A stretch of DNA of 64,000 nucleotides, from the NCBI RefSeq assembly GCF_900114085.1, contig NZ_FORU01000002.1, positions 248,001 through 312,000 on the forward strand, written 5' to 3'. The translations under genes and the position numbers were made by a program. This DNA comes from Myroides guanonis. Lineage in GTDB: Bacteria > Bacteroidota > Bacteroidia > Flavobacteriales > Flavobacteriaceae. Below are positions 1 to 9,840 of this stretch, one piece after another. The notes below the pieces were generated by a model. The model did no database searches, had not been told where the DNA came from, and saw only the letters and a program-made list of their open reading frames with translations. Within the stretch, counting starts at the first letter, position 1. Each line of letters starts with the position of its first letter.

Positions 1-1073
1 AACAACACATAATTAACAAAAGGCATACCTGTACCAGCAGATGGATCATCAAGTCTAAAATACTCTCCTAATTTTGGATAAACAACTGTAACATTACTAT
101 TGTAAGAAGCTCCTTCATATAACCATTCTTTCTTAAAAGGATTAAGTGCTCTACCCATTATAGATGCCTCATCCTTACCGGTTAAGAAAAATCTTGAACC
201 ACCAACATATCCATATCTCCAATATGAGGATATTTGAGTGTTAACTAACAAATTTGTAACATGCTCAGGTCTACTATAATACTGAAATTTCTCATTTGTT
301 CCAACCAACTTGAATGCTTTATAATCTCTAATAAATGCTTTAGGATTAGCAGCTAAATAATCTGAATACTCCAATACTTTCGCCCAATTTGCTTTTGCTA
401 AATAAAATTTAGTAGCAAATGCATAAGCCGCATGTTTATTAAAATGGAATTTAGGCTGCCTATAATTATCACTAACGGATTTCAAACCTTCTTCTAAATC
501 TGCTTCAATCTTAGCATAAACATCAGCAACACTTTCTCGTTCATATAATTTAATCAATTCTCGTTCTGGAGAATCAACATAAGGAACCCCTAAATCACTT
601 TCTGCAGTTGCAGGATCATATGCTTTCCCCCATATTTGAACCAATTCAAAATGAGCAAAAGCACGAGCAATTAAGGCTTCTGCACGTAACCCTGAATATT
701 CTGGATCATCAGACACTCCCATTTTTTCCATTGCATCTAAGGCTTCATTAGCTGCAGCGATTGCAGCATATGATGAATCCCAAAATCCAGTTGGAGTATC
801 TTGAGTAATACCTTCTTCCAATTTCCAACTATACTGATCTAACTGATTATCCTTGGTCAAGGTTAAATTTTCAGAATCAAAGACATTATCAGACATCAAT
901 TCTAAAAAAGGAGTTGCACTAGTTTGTGAATAAGCAGTTACTAAAAGTTCACCAACTTTTTCTTTGCTATCTACTTGCGTCCTATTATCAGGAACTTCAG
1001 AAAGAAACTCATCACACGAAGAGAACCCTGCTGCAAGAATCAAACAAGATATATATATATTAATTTTTTTCAT
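1..1073 (-). CDS. SusD/RagB family nutrient-binding outer membrane lipoprotein (3' end cut by window)
   Basis: The gene starts with ATG at 1073 and stays open to the window edge, giving about 357 residues; the C-terminus lies outside. A lipoprotein signal is visible (MKKINIYISC... with lipobox FSSC, Cys20), followed by the typical SusD start DEFLSEVPDNRTQ. The middle is rich in Ala/Tyr helices (for example ALIARAFAHFELVQIWGKAY), as expected of the tetratricopeptide-like SusD fold. SusD proteins sit on the cell surface as the lid of a SusC channel and bind the oligosaccharide or peptide substrate. The gene lies directly downstream of the SusC-like gene with 12 bp between them, so the two form one transcription unit. 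No glycoside hydrolase or regulator is in view, so the substrate cannot be named. Confidence 0.93.
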   Translation of the reverse strand, partial: MKKINIYISCLILAAGFSSCDEFLSEVPDNRTQVDSKEKVGELLVTAYSQTSATPFLELMSDNVFDSENLTLTKDNQLDQYSWKLEEGITQDTPTGFWDSSYAAIAAANEALDAMEKMGVSDDPEYSGLRAEALIARAFAHFELVQIWGKAYDPATAESDLGVPYVDSPERELIKLYERESVADVYAKIEADLEEGLKSVSDNYRQPKFHFNKHAAYAFATKFYLAKANWAKVLEYSDYLAANPKAFIRDYKAFKLVGTNEKFQYYSRPEHVTNLLVNTQISSYWRYGYVGGSRFFLTGKDEASIMGRALNPFKKEWLYEGASYNSNVTVVYPKLGEYFRLDDPSAGTGMPFVNYVL

Positions 1074-1085
1074 AATACTCGTTTA

Positions 1086-4000
1086 TTAAAATCCAACATT
1101 TAACGTTAAAGTGTATTGTGTTGTAACTGGCATAGCCACACCACCACTTCTAAAAAACTCCGGATCTTGTCCATTCAATTTCTTATCAGCATAGATCAAC
1201 CATGGATTAGAAGCAGTAGCTCTTAATGTCAAATTTGATAGTTTTAATTGTTTCTTAACCAAATCAGGAAATTCATATCCTAAAGAAACGTCTTTTAATC
1301 TCACAAAACCACCGTCAGCAATACGAGCATCAGAATAATTATAAGAATTATAAGCTTTTGCAAGTCCACTACTTCCATAATATCTTGACAAAGCACCATC
1401 AGCAATAACTGGAATATCAGTTGTCAACTCATCTCCAGGATTAATCCATCTATTTTCAAAGTCTCTAGTAAATACATCTAAATCTGAGTATCCACTTTTA
1501 AAAGTTGGTGCCATACGAATTTTATTACCACCAGAAGCAACAATAAATACATTTAATGACCAATTTTTGTAGTTAAATGTATTAGATAAACCCAAAGATT
1601 TATTAGGTTCTACAGACCCTTCATATTTTAAATAATCTGTAATATTATTTCGATCTTGGAAGTTAGCTCCTGATACATTATCTGTAACACCATCCGCTTG
1701 AATAAATGTAGGCATACCGTCATCATTTAATCCAGTAAATTGATAAGAATAAATTGAATTTCTTGGTCTTCCAACAACATTTCCACCAGTTTCAGTAACT
1801 AGATCAATAACTCTTGATACATTTTGCAATTTATCAATACGTTGATCATAATAAGAAGCATTAATAGTTGTTGACCATTTAAAATCTTCTGAAACTATAT
1901 TACGCGTTGTAATACCGAATTCGATTCCTTTAGTAGTCATATCCGCATTATTTCCAAGCTTGCTTCTTTGTCCTCCAATACCAGATGTAGTAACCACATC
2001 AATCAAGTCAAAAGCTTTTCTTTGATAAGCATCTACTACTAACTGAACTCTATTTGAAAACAAACCTAAATCTAAACCAATATTAGCCTCATGTTGTTTT
2101 TCCCAAGTCAAATCAGAATTTTCTAAATCTTCAATAGAAATACCTGGCTCTCTTTCTCCAATAAATTGTCTGTCCGTAATAAAACTTTTATAAATTGCAT
2201 AAGAGTTTGTAGCAGGTCCTGCATTAGCAGTTAAACCATAAGAACCTCTTAAACTTAAATTACTTACAACCTTACTATCTAACATGAACTTTTCTTCTGA
2301 AACATTCCATTTTGCAGAAGCAGTCCAAGTAGGTAACCATCTCGAAGAAGTACTTCTACCTTGTCTATTAGAACCATCATAACGTCCAGTCAAAGACACG
2401 ATATATCTACTATCATATGCATAAGTACCTTTTCCAAAAAATCCTACTGTGCGTTCTCTTTCCTCTGAAAATTGAAAGTAAGAATCTCCATCAGCAATGA
2501 TTTTCTCTAATAATCTTGGATCAGTATAAGGTATAAATCCTCTATCATATTGTAATCCAAAAGCTGCTAAGTAATCATATGTTCTATCTACATGGCGCAT
2601 CTCAGTTCCTAAAAACCCATCAACCTCATGTTTATCTCCAAATACTTGCTTATAGCTCAATGAATTTCTAACATTATAAGACAATAAATTATTATCATGT
2701 CTATAACGAATTCCACCATTAGGTAATACTGGTATTTTAATTCCATCAGGATCATTCGGATCTTGATATAAGAAAATATTTTGTCCATTTACAACTGTAG
2801 ACTCATTCGCATTATATGCTCCAACAACATTAGAACCCTCATAAATATTATGATCTCTACGTGAATCTGCGTAACGAATAGATGAATTTAAATTATAAGT
2901 TAACTCAGGCAAAATCTTATATTCTGCATCCAATTGTATCTTTATATCCTTAACGCTCAAGTCCATTACATTATTATCTAGCTCATTTAAAATATTAAAT
3001 GGTGCCCAGTTCATTCTATTATATTCTAAATTCCCATTACTGTCATAAGGACGTAACGTTCTAGAAGTATTCATAGAATAACTAAACGGATTAATATCAA
3101 AATCTCTAGAAGTACCTCCATTAACTACATCAGTCTTACTATTATAACTTCCTGGTGCTTTTTGATCTCTAATAGATAAATTAGCTCCTAATGACAAGTT
3201 GAATTTATCAGTAACAAAGAACGTATTCTTCATATTTAAAGTCAAGCGATGAACTCTATCAGCCAAAGTCCAACCTGGATCCGCATAATAACCTAAAGAG
3301 GCAAAATATGCATTATTCTTACCCCCTCCAGAAAAACCTAAAGTATGACTTTGTGTAATAGAAGGACGAAATAAAACTTTAAACCAATCTGTATTAGCCT
3401 TCTCGTATTGTTGAAGAAACTCGTTTTTACCTATCTTATTATTAACTACTTGAAAGGTTCCATCAGGATTCACTTTACCAACCGCACGCGCTAGGATATT
3501 ATAGACCCCACCATATCTACTTTGCGCGACATTAGTATATTCTAAAAGTCCTTTAGAACTCATTTCTTGCAAAACCGACATAGATTCCTGAGAATTCATA
3601 ATATCATACTGTCCATAACTAGGAACTGTACGCATTGCATTCTCCATTGAATATGAAATACTCAAAGGAGACTCTCTTCGTCCAGACTTGGTCGTAATTA
3701 CAACAACTCCATTCATTGCTCTTGAACCATAAATAGAGGTTGCAGAAGCATCCTTCAAAATCTCAAGGCTCAAAACATCATTACTATTTAATCCAGCAAT
3801 AGCTGAGCTCAACAAAGTCTCAGAGTTACCTGAAGCTAAATCTTGGAAAGAAACGTTTACGATATCTTCCTGAACAACACCATCAATAACCCATAAAGGT
3901 TTAGTATCTCCCAAAATAGAAGAAGAACCACGAACTGTGATTTTAGGCGCAGAACCAAAAGTACCAGACACGTTTTGCACAGTAACTCCTGCTGCTTTAC

Positions 4001-4442
4001 CTTCTATCATCCTGTCAACATTCACAACTCCATCTACCTTCATCTCCTCAGCAGTAATTCTACTAACTGCACCTGTAAAGATTCTCTTAGACATCTTGTC
4101 AATACCAGTACTAACAATAATTTCATCAATCATCTCTGTTTCTTCTGCTAAAGAAACATTAATAACTGTTTTTCCTTGAGCTTTCACTTCTTGAGTTTTA
4201 TACCCCATAAACTCGAAAATCAAGGTAGCGTTAGCATCGCTAACTGTAATAGAATAATTACCGTCGAAATCGGCAGTAACTCCTTCTTGGGTACCTTTAA
4301 TAAGCACGCTTGCTCCTGGAAGACCTAAATTATCTCCTGCAGAAACTACTTTACCCGTCACCTTTCTTCCTTGCGCGTAAGCCCCGTGTACCATACAAAG
4401 AGCGAACATTACTAAGAAGAAATTGAGTACAATTTTCCTCAT
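1086..4442 (-). CDS. SusC/RagA family TonB-linked outer membrane protein
   Basis: The protein has 1118 residues. It has a signal peptide (MRKIVLNFFLVMFALCMVHGAYAQ), then a carboxypeptidase-regulatory-like beta-sandwich (about 26-100; GLPGASVLIKGT), a TonB plug (about 105-255, with DVLSLEILKDASATSIYGSR and NGVVVITTKSG) and a C-terminal 22-strand barrel ending in aromatic Phe (TLTLNVGF). This is the family architecture of SusC importers, which pump a SusD-captured ligand into the periplasm using TonB energy. It is followed on the same strand by the SusD-like gene. I see no clear TAnnTTTG promoter within the 150 bp upstream. Substrate unknown. Confidence 0.95.
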   Translation of the reverse strand: MRKIVLNFFLVMFALCMVHGAYAQGRKVTGKVVSAGDNLGLPGASVLIKGTQEGVTADFDGNYSITVSDANATLIFEFMGYKTQEVKAQGKTVINVSLAEETEMIDEIIVSTGIDKMSKRIFTGAVSRITAEEMKVDGVVNVDRMIEGKAAGVTVQNVSGTFGSAPKITVRGSSSILGDTKPLWVIDGVVQEDIVNVSFQDLASGNSETLLSSAIAGLNSNDVLSLEILKDASATSIYGSRAMNGVVVITTKSGRRESPLSISYSMENAMRTVPSYGQYDIMNSQESMSVLQEMSSKGLLEYTNVAQSRYGGVYNILARAVGKVNPDGTFQVVNNKIGKNEFLQQYEKANTDWFKVLFRPSITQSHTLGFSGGGKNNAYFASLGYYADPGWTLADRVHRLTLNMKNTFFVTDKFNLSLGANLSIRDQKAPGSYNSKTDVVNGGTSRDFDINPFSYSMNTSRTLRPYDSNGNLEYNRMNWAPFNILNELDNNVMDLSVKDIKIQLDAEYKILPELTYNLNSSIRYADSRRDHNIYEGSNVVGAYNANESTVVNGQNIFLYQDPNDPDGIKIPVLPNGGIRYRHDNNLLSYNVRNSLSYKQVFGDKHEVDGFLGTEMRHVDRTYDYLAAFGLQYDRGFIPYTDPRLLEKIIADGDSYFQFSEERERTVGFFGKGTYAYDSRYIVSLTGRYDGSNRQGRSTSSRWLPTWTASAKWNVSEEKFMLDSKVVSNLSLRGSYGLTANAGPATNSYAIYKSFITDRQFIGEREPGISIEDLENSDLTWEKQHEANIGLDLGLFSNRVQLVVDAYQRKAFDLIDVVTTSGIGGQRSKLGNNADMTTKGIEFGITTRNIVSEDFKWSTTINASYYDQRIDKLQNVSRVIDLVTETGGNVVGRPRNSIYSYQFTGLNDDGMPTFIQADGVTDNVSGANFQDRNNITDYLKYEGSVEPNKSLGLSNTFNYKNWSLNVFIVASGGNKIRMAPTFKSGYSDLDVFTRDFENRWINPGDELTTDIPVIADGALSRYYGSSGLAKAYNSYNYSDARIADGGFVRLKDVSLGYEFPDLVKKQLKLSNLTLRATASNPWLIYADKKLNGQDPEFFRSGGVAMPVTTQYTLTLNVGF

Positions 4443-5003
4443 GTTTTATTATTTTTAAATTGTTTAACAAACAAATAACAAAAATTCGATATATGCTAAT
4501 TTTATGTTATCTTTTTTTTGGAACATTTCACTTAATATTACATAACTAGATAATAATCAATACAATAAAACAAGAGTAACCAAAAAAAACCTTAAAATAC
4601 AGAGTCATAAATAAACATAAAAATACACCTCAATAAACAAGAATCACGACCTCTTTATTAACTATTTAAATCTTCTGTTTTATCATGTTATTCGCTCATG
4701 TTTTTCGCTCATACTGTAAAAAAATATTATTATTTTTTGAACATTCTCAACAAATAAAAAACTTCATTAACATCTATCTACACTAAAACAAAAAACCACC
4801 AAATAAAACAAGTATTTATCAAATGTGGCATTTATCCATAAAAAAACCACCTTAAAATAATAAGGTGGCTATTTATTAATCGTAAAATCAAAATGATTTG
4901 AATTTTCAAGAAACCTAACTGTCATACTAATTAGCAATCGAACATACTACAACGGCTTCTCTTCCTACATAATATACTTTTACAATAAACAATATTTTAA
5001 ATA
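4443..5003. other. AT-rich intergenic region upstream of susC-like gene
   Basis: This gap of about 560 bp has no convincing coding sequence. It holds the mscL-side terminator hairpin near 4847-4868 and must contain the susC-like promoter, which I could not place: no copy of TAnnTTTG stands on the minus strand near 4443-4560. A short direct repeat, TTCGCTCATG/TTCGCTCATA, lies near 4690-4713; its meaning is unknown. Confidence 0.5.
4841..4868 (-). terminator. rho-independent terminator downstream of mscL
   Basis: An 8-bp perfect stem (CCACCTTA / TAAGGTGG, loop 6 nt) is followed on the minus strand by seven T. It lies about 135 bp beyond the mscL stop and serves minus-strand transcription. Confidence 0.8.
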
Positions 5004-5438
5004 TTATTTATTTTTCAACAGATCTCTAATCTCAGAAAGAAGTTGCTCTTGAGTTGGACCAACAGGTGCAGCAGGCGCTTCAACCACTTCTTGCTTGCGT
5101 TTTAATTTATTAATTCCTTTAACCATAAAAAACACAACCAATGCCAACAATAAGAAACTAATTAAAACAGTAATGAAATTACCATAAGCAAAAATAATAG
5201 CCCCTTCAACAGCTCTAGCATCCGCTAATGATAAGTCTGGAACTACATTTCCTTTCAAAACTAAATACATATTCGAAAAGTCATGTGTACCAATGATAGC
5301 TGAAACCAAAGGCATCACCAAATCATTTACAACGCTATCGATAATTTTACCAAATGCACCACCAATGATTACCCCAATGGCTAGGTCCATTACATTGCCT
5401 TTAACAGCAAACTCTTTAAACTCCTTAATAAAACTCAT
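5004..5438 (-). CDS. mscL: large-conductance mechanosensitive channel MscL
   Basis: This 144-residue protein has the conserved N-terminal amphipathic helix ([20 protein letters not shown]), first membrane helix with the gate motif [22 protein letters not shown], an extracellular loop, the second membrane helix (about 80-108) and a charged C-terminal helix. MscL forms a homopentameric pore in the inner membrane that opens under extreme tension and releases solutes during hypo-osmotic shock. The length is normal for the family. It lies 63 bp downstream of murF-alr on the same strand and may be co-transcribed. Confidence 0.97.
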   Translation of the reverse strand: MSFIKEFKEFAVKGNVMDLAIGVIIGGAFGKIIDSVVNDLVMPLVSAIIGTHDFSNMYLVLKGNVVPDLSLADARAVEGAIIFAYGNFITVLISFLLLALVVFFMVKGINKLKRKQEVVEAPAAPVGPTQEQLLSEIRDLLKNK

Positions 5439-5501
5439 ATCTTTCTCTTTTTTAATTATTTTAAGCTAAATTAATATTTTTATAAATATTATCCTACGAA
5501 A

Positions 5502-7937
5502 TTAAGATTCGAAGAAAACTCTTTTTACACGTTGTGATATACTAGTCATAATTTCATATGGTATTGTCCCAGTCCCAGCAGCAATAGCACTTACACTTAC
5601 GTGTTTACCAAAAATCTCTACTAAATCTCCTTCCTCACACACAACATCAGTAACATCTACCATTAACATATCCATACATATAGAACCAACTATAGAAGCA
5701 AACTCTCCATTTATATAAACCTCCCCTATTCCATTTCCCCACGAGCGATGAATACCATCGGCATACCCAATAGGAATAGTAGCAATTCTTGTTCTCTTAA
5801 CCGTTCTAAAACGCCTTCCATATCCAACACTTTCTCCCTCGTCTAGTTCTCTTATTTGTAAAATAATTGTTTTTAATGTACCAACATTCAATAACTGATT
5901 GTTTTCTACCTCATCATTACCAACCCCATAAAGTCCAATTCCAACTCGGACCATATCCATCTGATGTTCTGTATAATTAAAAATTCCAGAAGTATTCAAA
6001 ATATGTCGAATGGGATTTGTATTCAACCCTTGCTTGACTACTTCACAAGCTTCTTTAAAGATTTTAATCTGACTCAGTGTAAAATCCCTATATTCAGGCA
6101 TATCACTAGAAGATAAATGAGAAAAAACACTTTTAACCTCTAAAACATTCGTATGCTTTAATATTTCAACCACTTTTAGTAATTCAGAATTAAAAAAACC
6201 GAGTCGATGCATCCCTGTATCTATCTTTAAATGTATAGGATACAAATGCTCATTATGTTCTCTAGCTAATTTCAGAAAAGCATTTAATACTTTAAAAGAA
6301 AATATTTCTGGCTCTAATTCGTAAGCCAACATAGCAGGAAACGCACTGATTTCGGGATTCATAACAATGATGGGGATTTTAATACCCGCTTTTCGCAAAG
6401 CAATTCCTTCATCCGCAAATGCAACACCTAAATAATCAACTTTTTCATGTGACAACAATTTTGCAACCTCAACGCTCCCATTCCCATATCCAAACGCCTT
6501 CACCATCACCATCACTTTGGTTTCCGTATTTAGTTTGGATCTATAAAAATTCAAATTATGTCGTATTGAATCCATATCGACCTCTAAAATAGTCTCATGA
6601 GTTTTTTCTTCTAATAAATTAACAATCTTATCAAATCTAAAACTTCGAGCCCCTTTTATCAAGATAGTTTCATCGTGATAATCGGAAACACTAAACTTTT
6701 GTAAAAAGGAATCCAAATTCGGATATAAAGTATCCCCTTTAAAAATCTCCTTATATTTAGACACAGCAGGTCCAATCCCAATAAATTTAGTAATCTGATT
6801 TGCAACGAGTAACTCCTTCACTTTACCATATAGCTCTTCTTCTCCAAAACCACTTTGAAAAACATTTGATAGAATAACAGTTTTAAGACCTCCCTTATGA
6901 TGTTTTTCTAGAAAATCTAACGCAATCTTTAAAGACTGGAAATCGGCATTGTAACTATCGTCGATAACAATACAGTTGTTCTGACCATTTTTTACTTGTA
7001 ACCGCAATTCAATCCCATACAAGTTTGGAATACGAGTTTGTATTTGCTCTGCACTATAATTTAAAATCAACATAGTACAAATACAACTAGCCATATTTTG
7101 CAAAGAAGCTTCATCATTAAATGGAACACTAACATCAAATCTAATCCCATCACACAACACCTCCAATATTCCGTCTTTCTTATATTTAAATTGTACTGTC
7201 GCAGAATCGTTCTGGAAACTCCAACTTACCAACCTAGGAACAAACTTCAATCTAGATAGAATCATTTCATCATATGGAACAATACCTACATTTACATTTT
7301 TGAATAGCAACAACTTTTCATCTATTTTTTGTTCTATATCGCTAAACCCCTCTTGATGATCATCACCAATCGATGTCAATACACTAATAGTAGGACGCAA
7401 CATAGATTCCAAAAAATCCATCTCCTTAACAGTAGATATTCCGGCTTCAAATATTCCTAAATCATGCTGTTTCTGAATACCAAAAAGAGACAAGGCTACT
7501 CCCGTCTGAGAATTATAACTCTTCGGACTCTTTATTATAGTATATTCTGAACCTAAAAGAAAATTCAACCACTCTTTAACAATTGTCTTTCCTTTACTAC
7601 CTGTAATACCAATCAATGGATATGTAAACAAATCTCTTCGATACGAAGCAAAGTGTTGCAATGCTCTTAAAGAATCTGAAACAACTAAGAAACAAACGTT
7701 TTCATACTTTAATAAAGGAAGTTTATGGACTACAAATAAACGAACCCCCTGTTCCACAAGCATAGGAATAAAATCATGTCCATTATGATTATTTCCTGTC
7801 AATGCAAAAAAGATTGTTTTAGTACCATGCTGCAAAGAACGACTATCTATAGAAACTCCGTAAGTCTCTAAATTAACAGCGTCTATATTTCCAACAATTT
7901 GTGCCTCTAATAATCTAGCAAGTTCAACTATATTCAT
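5502..7937 (-). CDS. fused UDP-MurNAc-tripeptide:D-Ala-D-Ala ligase / alanine racemase (MurF-Alr)
   Basis: The 811-residue chain joins two cytoplasmic peptidoglycan enzymes. Residues 1-445 are MurF: the ATP-binding loop GITGSKGKT is at 110-118 and the Mur ligase central motif (EAGIS) at 164-168. Residues 447-811 are a PLP-dependent alanine racemase: MVKAFGYGNG carries the PLP lysine K480, KIDTGMHRLGF is at 571-581, and the second catalytic tyrosine lies in ESVGYGRRF (Y706). One chain can thus make D-Ala from L-Ala and add D-Ala-D-Ala to UDP-MurNAc-tripeptide (the D-Ala-D-Ala ligase Ddl is separate). The fusion is known in Bacteroidetes. All key motifs look intact in both halves. Confidence 0.95.
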   Translation of the reverse strand: MNIVELARLLEAQIVGNIDAVNLETYGVSIDSRSLQHGTKTIFFALTGNNHNGHDFIPMLVEQGVRLFVVHKLPLLKYENVCFLVVSDSLRALQHFASYRRDLFTYPLIGITGSKGKTIVKEWLNFLLGSEYTIIKSPKSYNSQTGVALSLFGIQKQHDLGIFEAGISTVKEMDFLESMLRPTISVLTSIGDDHQEGFSDIEQKIDEKLLLFKNVNVGIVPYDEMILSRLKFVPRLVSWSFQNDSATVQFKYKKDGILEVLCDGIRFDVSVPFNDEASLQNMASCICTMLILNYSAEQIQTRIPNLYGIELRLQVKNGQNNCIVIDDSYNADFQSLKIALDFLEKHHKGGLKTVILSNVFQSGFGEEELYGKVKELLVANQITKFIGIGPAVSKYKEIFKGDTLYPNLDSFLQKFSVSDYHDETILIKGARSFRFDKIVNLLEEKTHETILEVDMDSIRHNLNFYRSKLNTETKVMVMVKAFGYGNGSVEVAKLLSHEKVDYLGVAFADEGIALRKAGIKIPIIVMNPEISAFPAMLAYELEPEIFSFKVLNAFLKLAREHNEHLYPIHLKIDTGMHRLGFFNSELLKVVEILKHTNVLEVKSVFSHLSSSDMPEYRDFTLSQIKIFKEACEVVKQGLNTNPIRHILNTSGIFNYTEHQMDMVRVGIGLYGVGNDEVENNQLLNVGTLKTIILQIRELDEGESVGYGRRFRTVKRTRIATIPIGYADGIHRSWGNGIGEVYINGEFASIVGSICMDMLMVDVTDVVCEEGDLVEIFGKHVSVSAIAAGTGTIPYEIMTSISQRVKRVFFES

Positions 7938-8125
7938 CTATTCAAAAATTCTATTTAAAATGGTTATTCAAAGTTAAAACAGTTTAACCATTAGATTACG
8001 CTATTCCTTATATATTTATAAACACGGAAGAGTATAATCTGTGTATGACCAGAAGAAACTACATCAATCATACATATAGAACTTTACCCCTAAGCGATAA
8101 GGAAATAACAAAGCGCAACTAAAAA

Positions 8126-9040
8126 CTAGAAAGCATACAACACAACACCTAGAACACCAAGACTAACAACAATCCACAAAAGCAATCCCATCAAAAAAGC
8201 CTTACCTCCAACCGACCGAATAGTTTCTAACGACAAACCAGTTCCTATTAAAAACAAAGTTACCACCAAAGCCCTTTTAGAAAAGAAAACAAGATAAGAG
8301 TACACCAACTCCCCTTGTGGAAAAAATGTACTTATCAACATAGCAAGAACAAAGAACCCTATGAAATAAGGAATATTAATCTTTTTTGAATCCCCCTTAT
8401 GAATCAATACAGTAAAAACAGACAAAGGGATAATCCACAAAGCACGTCCTAATTTAATAGTAGTCGCCAACTGCAAAGCTTCTTCCCCATACTTTTGCGC
8501 TGCACCAACTACAGAACTTGTATCGTGAATAGCAATTGCACTCCATACACCAAATTGATGTTGTGTAAGATTTAAAGCATGTCCTACTACAGGAAACACA
8601 AGAAGTGCAACCGCATTTAGTATAAATACAGTACCTAAAGCTACAGACAATTGTTTTTCATCTGCATTCAAAACTGGTCCTACTGCCGCTATGGCACTTC
8701 CTCCACAAATAGCAGTTCCAGATGAAACCAAAAAAGCTGTTATATAAGGCACTTTTAACCATTTACCCAATATCCACCCTAACAACAAAGTGATAATTAT
8801 TGAAAAAACTGTGAACAAAAAGCCTTCTTTACCTGATTCAACAACTGCATAAAAATTCATCCCAAATCCCAAACCTACAATCGCTGCCTTTAACAACCAT
8901 TTAGATATTTTCTGACTTAAAGATTGAAAGGGATTTCCAATAACTAAAGCCAACAGAATCCCCATCACCAATGCTAAAGGAGTATCGACATAAGGAGTCA
9001 AGCAAAACAGAAATAAAATAATAAAAAGTATTTTTTTCAA
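8126..9040 (-). CDS. yeiH: YeiH/YadS-type putative sulfate/sulfite exporter
   Basis: This is a polytopic inner-membrane protein of about 304 residues with roughly ten membrane helices. It has the conserved segment of family PF03601: FLVSSGTAICGGSAIAAVGPVL and AIAIHDTSSVVGAA. The family is described as putative sulfate exporters; transport has not been shown for most members. The reading frame is open upstream to a TTG at 9082, but that codon lies inside the -7 promoter element (9080-9087) and cannot be a translation start. The likely start is TTG at 9040 (MKKILFIILFLF...) or GTG at 9043; TTG at 9058 is also possible. It is divergent from the sulfur uptake/oxidation genes and shares their operator pattern, which supports a role in removing the oxidised product. 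Confidence 0.85.
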   Translation of the reverse strand: MKKILFIILFLFCLTPYVDTPLALVMGILLALVIGNPFQSLSQKISKWLLKAAIVGLGFGMNFYAVVESGKEGFLFTVFSIIITLLLGWILGKWLKVPYITAFLVSSGTAICGGSAIAAVGPVLNADEKQLSVALGTVFILNAVALLVFPVVGHALNLTQHQFGVWSAIAIHDTSSVVGAAQKYGEEALQLATTIKLGRALWIIPLSVFTVLIHKGDSKKINIPYFIGFFVLAMLISTFFPQGELVYSYLVFFSKRALVVTLFLIGTGLSLETIRSVGGKAFLMGLLLWIVVSLGVLGVVLYAF

Positions 9041-9079
9041 CACAGCCGTTACATTCAAGGTTTTACATTCATTAATTCC

Positions 9080-9087
9080 CAAATCTA
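9080..9087 (-). promoter_or_regulatory. -7 promoter element for yeiH
   Basis: The minus strand reads TAGATTTG, a perfect TAnnTTTG. No TTG stands 19 bp upstream, as expected for an activator-dependent promoter. The operator centre at 9116.5 is 36.5 bp from the last base of the element. Confidence 0.7.
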
Positions 9088-9108
9088 TAAAATTTGTTAA
9101 TTTATAAC

Positions 9109-9124
9109 AGTAACTAAAGTTACA
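9109..9124. promoter_or_regulatory. candidate Crp/Fnr operator 1 (yeiH side)
   Basis: AGTAACTAAAGTTACA contains a perfect 6-2-6 inverted repeat GTAACT-AA-AGTTAC. It shares the GTAAC...TTAC pattern with operators at 9189 and 11785, and is centred at about -41.5 relative to the start predicted from the yeiH -7 element. Confidence 0.7.
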
Positions 9125-9188
9125 TTTCTTTGTAACTACTAAATAAGCTACATTAAATTTACCTCAAAACAATCTTTCAAATTCTCTT

Positions 9189-9204
9189 TGTAGCAAATGT
9201 TACT
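9189..9204. promoter_or_regulatory. candidate Crp/Fnr operator 2 (yedE side)
   Basis: TGTAGCAAATGTTACT is a 16-bp inverted repeat with one mismatch in the inner arms (GTAGCA / TGTTAC). Its centre (9196.5) is 36.5 bp from the last base of the -7 element at 9226-9233, the same distance as at the two other sites, and exactly 80 bp from operator 1. Confidence 0.7.
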
Positions 9205-9225
9205 GTGGAGCCTAAATCAATTTCG

Positions 9226-9233
9226 TTCCTTTG
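9226..9233 (+). promoter_or_regulatory. -7 promoter element for the yedE-yedE-crp-tauE genes
   Basis: TTCCTTTG matches TAnnTTTG in all but the second position and is followed by C, as often seen in flavobacterial promoters. The ATG at 9259 is 25 bp further on. There is no -33 TTG; the operator occupies that region. Confidence 0.6.
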
Positions 9234-9258
9234 CACTATAATATAAAACAAATTTACT

Positions 9259-9819
9259 ATGAACTGGATGTATGAACCTTGGCCTTGGTATATAGGCGGA
9301 ACACTAATAGCTCTTATAATGCTCCTATTATTATTGGCAGGTAAAAGCTTCGGCTTCTCTTCAAATCTAAGAACGATTTGTTCCATGGCAGGAGCAGGAA
9401 AAAACTGTGATTTTTTCTGCTTTGATTGGAAAGCACAAACATGGAATTTATTATTCCTTGTAGGAACCATACTAGGAGGCTTTATAGCAATGAACTTTTT
9501 AAGTACAGACTTAGCAGCAGTTCCTTTGGCTGAAAACACCATTACAAAACTAAACGAATTAGGTTTTGAAGGAGCGGGAAAAGAATATTTACCTTCTGAA
9601 TTATTCAGCTTTGAATCATTTCAATCCCCAAAAACATTACTCTTGTTATTAATAGCAGGTCTATTAGTTGGCTTCGGTTCTCGCTATGCAGGTGGTTGCA
9701 CATCAGGTCATGCAATATCAGGAATAAGCAACCTACAACTGCCTTCACTTTATGCCGTTATTGGATTTTTTATTGGCGGACTTATTATGGTTCATTTATT
9801 ATTTCCTCTAATATTCTAA
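9259..9819 (+). CDS. YeeE/YedE family sulfur-compound transporter (first half)
   Basis: A 186-residue inner-membrane protein with four or five helices. The family signature SRYAGGCTSGHAISG lies at 141-155, with the conserved cysteine C147. YeeE/YedE proteins (E. coli TsuA, thiosulfate uptake) pass the substrate along conserved cysteines. In many Bacteroidetes and proteobacteria the transporter is split into two short adjacent genes, as here. It is followed after 21 bp by the second short gene. The context (Crp/Fnr regulator, TauE, persulfide dioxygenase) supports import of thiosulfate or another reduced sulfur species; the exact substrate is inferred. Confidence 0.9.
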   Translation: MNWMYEPWPWYIGGTLIALIMLLLLLAGKSFGFSSNLRTICSMAGAGKNCDFFCFDWKAQTWNLLFLVGTILGGFIAMNFLSTDLAAVPLAENTITKLNELGFEGAGKEYLPSELFSFESFQSPKTLLLLLIAGLLVGFGSRYAGGCTSGHAISGISNLQLPSLYAVIGFFIGGLIMVHLLFPLIF

Positions 9820-9840
9820 AACTTATTATACAAAATAATC

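Noticed and set aside
4690..4713. Direct repeat TTCGCTCAT upstream of the SusC-like gene
   Set aside because: Only two short copies, no spacing or promoter context that would suggest a function.
9131..9152. TGTAAC...GCTACA pair between operators 1 and 2
   Set aside because: The half-sites are 10 bp apart instead of 4, so they do not fit the 16-bp operator geometry; possibly chance or a weak auxiliary site.
9177..9542. Open frame of about 120 codons on the minus strand across the yedE promoter and gene
   Set aside because: It is antisense to a clear YeeE/YedE gene, lacks any family feature and overlaps the operator region.
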